In this document: piece by piece, positions 60,758-64,000 of the stretch | Numbering within the stretch: the stretch's first letter is position 1 | How the letters are laid out: each line of letters opens with the position of its first letter | NCBI GenBank assembly: GCA_910579935.1 | Contig: CAJTVQ010000017.1 | Span: 5,512-69,511, forward strand | Length of the DNA stretch: 64,000 nucleotides | Direction: 5' to 3' | Source: an uncultured Lachnospiraceae bacterium | GTDB lineage: Bacteria; Bacillota; Clostridia; Lachnospirales; Lachnospiraceae | The notes under the pieces: generated by a model | Told to the model about the DNA's origin: nothing | The model's input: only the letters and a program-made list of their open reading frames with translations | The model's database searches: none | Made by a program: the position numbers and the translations under genes

Positions 60758-61981
60758 TTATTTTCCTGTTTTTTCCGCTTCCTGCATCTTCATGGCACGT
60801 ACCTTGCAGGATAATCCAAAGAGGTTAATGAAGCCTTCCGCATCGTGGTGGTCATACAGGTCACCGGTGGTAAAGGATGCGATGCTCTCATTGTAAAGGG
60901 AATAAGGAGAAGTGGTTCCGGCTTTGATGATATTGCCTTTGTAAAGCTTGAACTTCACTTCGCCCGTTACATATTTCTGGGTGGATTCAATGAAAGCCTG
61001 TACGGCTTCCCGAAGGGGCGTAAACCATTTGCCTTCGTAAACGATCTGCGCCAGCTTGTTGCCCATGTCGGCTTTTAATGCATAAGTATCACGGTCCAGG
61101 ATCAGTTCTTCCAGCTGCTGGTGCGCTTCGTAGAGGATGGTGCCGCCCGGTGTCTCATAGACACCGCGGGATTTCATGCCTACCACGCGGTTTTCCACGA
61201 TATCCACGATGCCGATGCCGTGTTTGCCTCCTAAGGCATTGAGTTCGCGGATGATATCGGATACTTTCATTTTTTTGCCGTTGACGGAGGTGGGAATTCC
61301 CTTTTCAAAGGTCATCGTTACGTATTCGCCTTCATCGGGAGCTTTTTCCGGCGTGGTTCCGAGTACGAGCAGGTGCTCGAAATTCGGTTCGTTTTCCGGA
61401 TGTTCCAGTTCCAGTCCTTCATGACTGATGTGCCACAGGTTCCGGTCACGGCTGTAAGAAGAATCTGCAGAGAACGGCAGGTCAATGCCATGGGCTTTGC
61501 AGTATTCGATTTCGGATTCACGGGAATCCAGCGTCCATTTATCATTTCTCCATGCCGCTATGATCTTCAGGTCAGGAGCAAGCGCTTTGATGCCTAACTC
61601 AAAGCGGATCTGGTCATTTCCTTTGCCGGTAGCGCCGTGGCAGATGGCAGATGCGCCTTCCTTACGTGCGATTTCCACCAGTCTTTTTGCAATGACAGGC
61701 CTTGCCATGGAAGTGCCGAGCAGGTATTTGTTTTCGTATACGGCATGTGCCTGTACGCAGGGAACGATATACTCATCGCAGAATTCATCGGTAACGTCTT
61801 CGATATAGAGTTTCTCCGCACCGCAGAATTTCGCCCTTTCTTCCAGGCCGTCCAGTTCTTCTCCCTGCCCGCAGTCCACGCATACGCAGATGACTTCATA
61901 ATCAAAATTTTCTTTCAGCCACGGAATGATGGCTGTGGTATCAAGCCCACCGGAGTAGGCAAGGATTACTTTTTCTTTCAT
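60758..61981 (-). CDS. argG: Argininosuccinate synthase
   Basis: 407 residues; joins citrulline and aspartate using ATP. PP-loop AYSGGLDTT (about 8-16), HGATGKGNDQIRFE near 115-128 and RSRG-type region KSRGVYETPGG near 270. ATG 61981 follows CTGGAGGCATTTATTT on the minus strand; the longer frame upstream overlaps the promoter. Divergent from argC, with ArgR-like sites between. argH is not in the window. Confidence 0.96.
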   Translation of the reverse strand: MKEKVILAYSGGLDTTAIIPWLKENFDYEVICVCVDCGQGEELDGLEERAKFCGAEKLYIEDVTDEFCDEYIVPCVQAHAVYENKYLLGTSMARPVIAKRLVEIARKEGASAICHGATGKGNDQIRFELGIKALAPDLKIIAAWRNDKWTLDSRESEIEYCKAHGIDLPFSADSSYSRDRNLWHISHEGLELEHPENEPNFEHLLVLGTTPEKAPDEGEYVTMTFEKGIPTSVNGKKMKVSDIIRELNALGGKHGIGIVDIVENRVVGMKSRGVYETPGGTILYEAHQQLEELILDRDTYALKADMGNKLAQIVYEGKWFTPLREAVQAFIESTQKYVTGEVKFKLYKGNIIKAGTTSPYSLYNESIASFTTGDLYDHHDAEGFINLFGLSCKVRAMKMQEAEKTGK

Positions 61982-62379
61982 AAATAAATGCCTCCAGTTT
62001 TTTATTGTTTGGTAGGTTGCTTTTTCTCCTTCAAACAATATACATCATTCTTTTTGTAATTGCAAGGGGTATTTTATGCATAAATAGTGGATTTTTAAAC
62101 AAAGTTTTAAATAAAATCAAATAAAACTTGCATGTTATGCACAAATGGTGTATAGTTATGCGCATCGGAGGCGGCGGATGACCGAATGCGGGTGGTCGGA
62201 TGCGGGACGCGCCGGCAGGATTCATTTGACGGATGTCTGTAACAGTGAAGGCAACGGAACTGTTGTTGCAGGGCAGGGTCATGGGCCGAAAGGGGTTGAG
62301 ATTTTTAATTTAAAGTAGTATGATTGATTGCATGTGTGTAATCGGGACGGACGATTTTGGGCGGAAGTGAGGTAGAAGG
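61982..62379. promoter_or_regulatory. Divergent argG-argC control region
   Basis: Minus-strand promoter for argG: TTGCAA at 62065-62060, 17 bases, TATATT at 62042-62037. Plus-strand promoter for argC: TTGCAT at 62128-62133, 17 bases, TATAGT at 62151-62156. Two similar words, TTATGCATAAATAGTG (62074-62089) and TTATGCACAAATGGTG (62135-62150), start 61 bases apart; the second fills the argC spacer. They resemble AT-rich ARG boxes and suggest looping or joint repression by ArgR/AhrC. The rest (62160-62379) is a leader without a visible gene. Confidence 0.65.
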
Positions 62380-63330
62380 ATGAAAACGAAGATTTTTATT
62401 GATGGAAGTGAAGGAACTACGGGGTTAAGGATTTTTGAGCGGTTTGAGGGAAGGGACGATATTGAGATCCTTCCGATCCGTGCCGAACTCAGGAAAGATG
62501 CAGCGGAAAGGAAAAGACTGATCAATGCGTCGGATGTTACTTTTTTGTGTCTGCCGGATGCGGCGGCGAAAGAGTCGGCGGAGCTGGTGGAAAATGAGAA
62601 TGTGATCGTGATCGATGCTTCTACGGCACATCGGACGGAGGAAGGCTGGGTGTATGGATTTCCGGAATTGTCCAAGGGGCATCGGGAGGCGGTAAGGCAT
62701 TCGAAGAGGATTGCGGTTCCGGGCTGTTATGCCACCGGGTTTATCAGCGCAGTTTATCCCCTGGTGGCAGGGGGGATTCTGCCCAAGGATTATCCGGTGT
62801 CTGCGTTTGCCATGTCGGGATACAGCGGGGCCGGGAAGAAGACCATTGCAGTGTATGAAGCAAAAGAACGGGAGCGGGAACTGGATGCGCCGAGGGAGTA
62901 TGCCCTCTCGCAGAATCATAAGCATTTGAAGGAAATGCAGAAGATTACCGGATTGGAGCGCATGCCGCTTTTTTCACCGGTTATCTGTGATTATTACAGT
63001 GGTATGCTGCTGACGGTTCCTCTTTATGCGGATTTGCTGGCAGGGAGCGGTACGCCGGAGAAGATACACGCATTTTTCAGCGATTATTATGCGGGGGAGG
63101 CGTTTATCCGGGTGATGCCCTTTGGAAAGGAAGCGGACTATAACGGATTCCTTGCCGGAAACGGCTGTTCGGGATGGGACGGGCTGGAAATTTATGTGAC
63201 GGGAAATGAGGAACGCATATTGGTAAGTACGCGTTTTGATAATCTGGGGAAAGGCGCTTCCGGGGCGGCGATCCAGTGTCTGAATCTTGTCCTTGGTTGT
63301 GAAGAGGCGAAAGGGCTGAATCTGGCCTGA
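62380..63330 (+). CDS. argC: N-acetyl-gamma-glutamyl-phosphate reductase
   Basis: 316 residues. NADPH-binding IFIDGSEGTTGLRIFERF (about 5-22) and the catalytic Cys in VPGCYATGF (near 115). Shorter than the common 340-residue form and with the GSEGTTG start, it belongs to the second ArgC type. ATG 62380 follows AGGTAGAAGG. Its leader holds the presumed ArgR site. Confidence 0.94.
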   Translation: MKTKIFIDGSEGTTGLRIFERFEGRDDIEILPIRAELRKDAAERKRLINASDVTFLCLPDAAAKESAELVENENVIVIDASTAHRTEEGWVYGFPELSKGHREAVRHSKRIAVPGCYATGFISAVYPLVAGGILPKDYPVSAFAMSGYSGAGKKTIAVYEAKERERELDAPREYALSQNHKHLKEMQKITGLERMPLFSPVICDYYSGMLLTVPLYADLLAGSGTPEKIHAFFSDYYAGEAFIRVMPFGKEADYNGFLAGNGCSGWDGLEIYVTGNEERILVSTRFDNLGKGASGAAIQCLNLVLGCEEAKGLNLA

Positions 63331-63419
63331 CGACCGGAATGAAGCATCGGGAATGCAAAGGGTTAAAAAAGCCTGGTAATGAAAAATGAAATAAGAACGG
63401 GAATGAACGGAGAAAAATT

Positions 63420-63863
63420 ATGGTTCGGACGATGACAATAGAGGATTATGAAGGGGTGTATGAGCTGTGGATGAGCATTAAGGGATTTGCCATGCGCAGC
63501 ATTGATGATTCGAAGACAGGAGTGGAGCGTTTTCTGAAGCGGAATCCTGATACGAGTGTGGTGGCAGTGGAGAGTGGGAAAATCGTAGGGGCGATTCTCT
63601 GCGGGCATGACGGCAGGAGGGGGTGCATGTATCATGTGTGCGTCCATGCGGATTACCGGATGAAGGGAATCGGCAGGGAGATGGTGGTATTCGCCATGGA
63701 GGCGCTGAAACGTGAGCATATCAGTAAGATATCACTGATTGCTTTTACTGCAAATGATGTGGGAAATGCTTTTTGGAACCGGATCGGATGGACGAAACGT
63801 GAGGATCTGAACTATTATGATTTTGTCCTGAATGAGGAAAATATCGTGGCGTTTAATAAGTAG
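63420..63863 (+). CDS. GNAT acetyltransferase, possible short ArgA-like enzyme
   Basis: 147 residues, acetyl-CoA-binding motif VCVHADYRMKGIGREMV (about 77-93) and AFWNRIGWTKRED near the end. Its position 89 bases after argC suggests it may make N-acetylglutamate, as some short GNAT proteins do in Clostridia, but the sequence alone does not prove the substrate. ATG 63420 follows GAACGGAGAAAAATT. Confidence 0.8.
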   Translation: MVRTMTIEDYEGVYELWMSIKGFAMRSIDDSKTGVERFLKRNPDTSVVAVESGKIVGAILCGHDGRRGCMYHVCVHADYRMKGIGREMVVFAMEALKREHISKISLIAFTANDVGNAFWNRIGWTKREDLNYYDFVLNEENIVAFNK

Positions 63864-63915
63864 CAGACAGGTTATTTCTGACGATTGAATTTCCATAATT
63901 AGGACCTGTGTACAT

Positions 63916-63944
63916 TTGACTTGCAGAAGTGCCGGCAGTATAAT
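63916..63944 (+). promoter_or_regulatory. Promoter reading out of the window
   Basis: TTGACT at 63916-63921, exactly 17 bases, perfect TATAAT at 63939-63944. It serves a gene beyond the right edge, possibly another arginine gene. Confidence 0.65.
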
Positions 63945-64000
63945 AAATATAACCTGAATTATTCACGGAATAACGGCATCAACTGCTGAAACCCGCATGG

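Overview
The window looks like chromosomal DNA of an anaerobic, spore-forming Lachnospiraceae (class Clostridia). The reasons are about 50% GC with purine-rich coding strands, strong AGGAGG-type ribosome sites, a SpoVAE homologue, a tryptophan T-box leader, YesM/YesN-type two-component systems, a glycyl-radical microcompartment locus and an N-terminally eroded Rpn/PD-(D/E)XK-type gene. This is inference from gene content; no rRNA or tRNA gene is present to fix the taxon.

Layout. 1-6 kb: rsgA, ogt, a YfcE-like phosphoesterase, rhamnulose-1-phosphate aldolase (rhaD), an AEC-family carrier, a decayed TPR-like gene and a PHP phosphoesterase. 6-25.4 kb: a bacterial microcompartment (BMC) locus for vitamin-B12-independent 1,2-propanediol breakdown: glycyl radical dehydratase, its activase, a EutS/PduU-like shell protein, a PduV/EutP GTPase, a fuculose-phosphate-type aldolase with a C-terminal encapsulation tail, a GlcG/PduO-C protein, PduP, an alcohol dehydrogenase, four BMC-H proteins, PduL, EutN/PduN, PduS, PduT and a DeoR regulator. 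It is interrupted by two inverted 155-bp MITE-like elements, a chimeric TetR/SDR pseudogene and an ECF sigma/beta-propeller pair. 25.5-27.7 kb: a small operon with ridA, a shikimate-kinase-like gene and an EamA transporter. 28-44 kb: a xylo-oligosaccharide cluster: chemoreceptor, GH43, GH3, AraC regulator, YesM/YesN pair, CUT1 ABC transporter (binding protein plus two permeases, no ATPase) and GH8. 44-49.5 kb: GNAT, XRE regulator, S51-like peptidase and a hybrid sensor kinase. 49.6-56.7 kb: a complete T-box-controlled trpEGDCFBA operon. 56.8-64 kb: EAL-HDOD protein, spoVAE, DUF5721, DegV, DUF1294 and divergent argG / argC plus an ArgA-like acetyltransferase.

How it works together. Rhamnose or fucose cleavage by the two class II aldolases yields lactaldehyde, which is reduced to 1,2-propanediol. 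Inside the shell the radical enzyme makes propionaldehyde; PduP, PduL and the alcohol dehydrogenase turn it into propionyl phosphate and propanol while recycling CoA and NAD. A 29-bp motif conserved at the same spacing before both halves of the locus (6112-6140 and 14954-14982) is a good candidate operator for the DeoR regulator at the far end. The gene order resembles the fucose/rhamnose GRM systems known from Clostridium phytofermentans, so the pathway is not new. The least explained items are a tandem 108-bp structured repeat before a shell gene whose ends recur before trpD, a shell gene with a second start that would add or omit a 55-residue charged extension, the inverted 155-bp elements, and a short minus-strand transcript unit near 44.6 kb.
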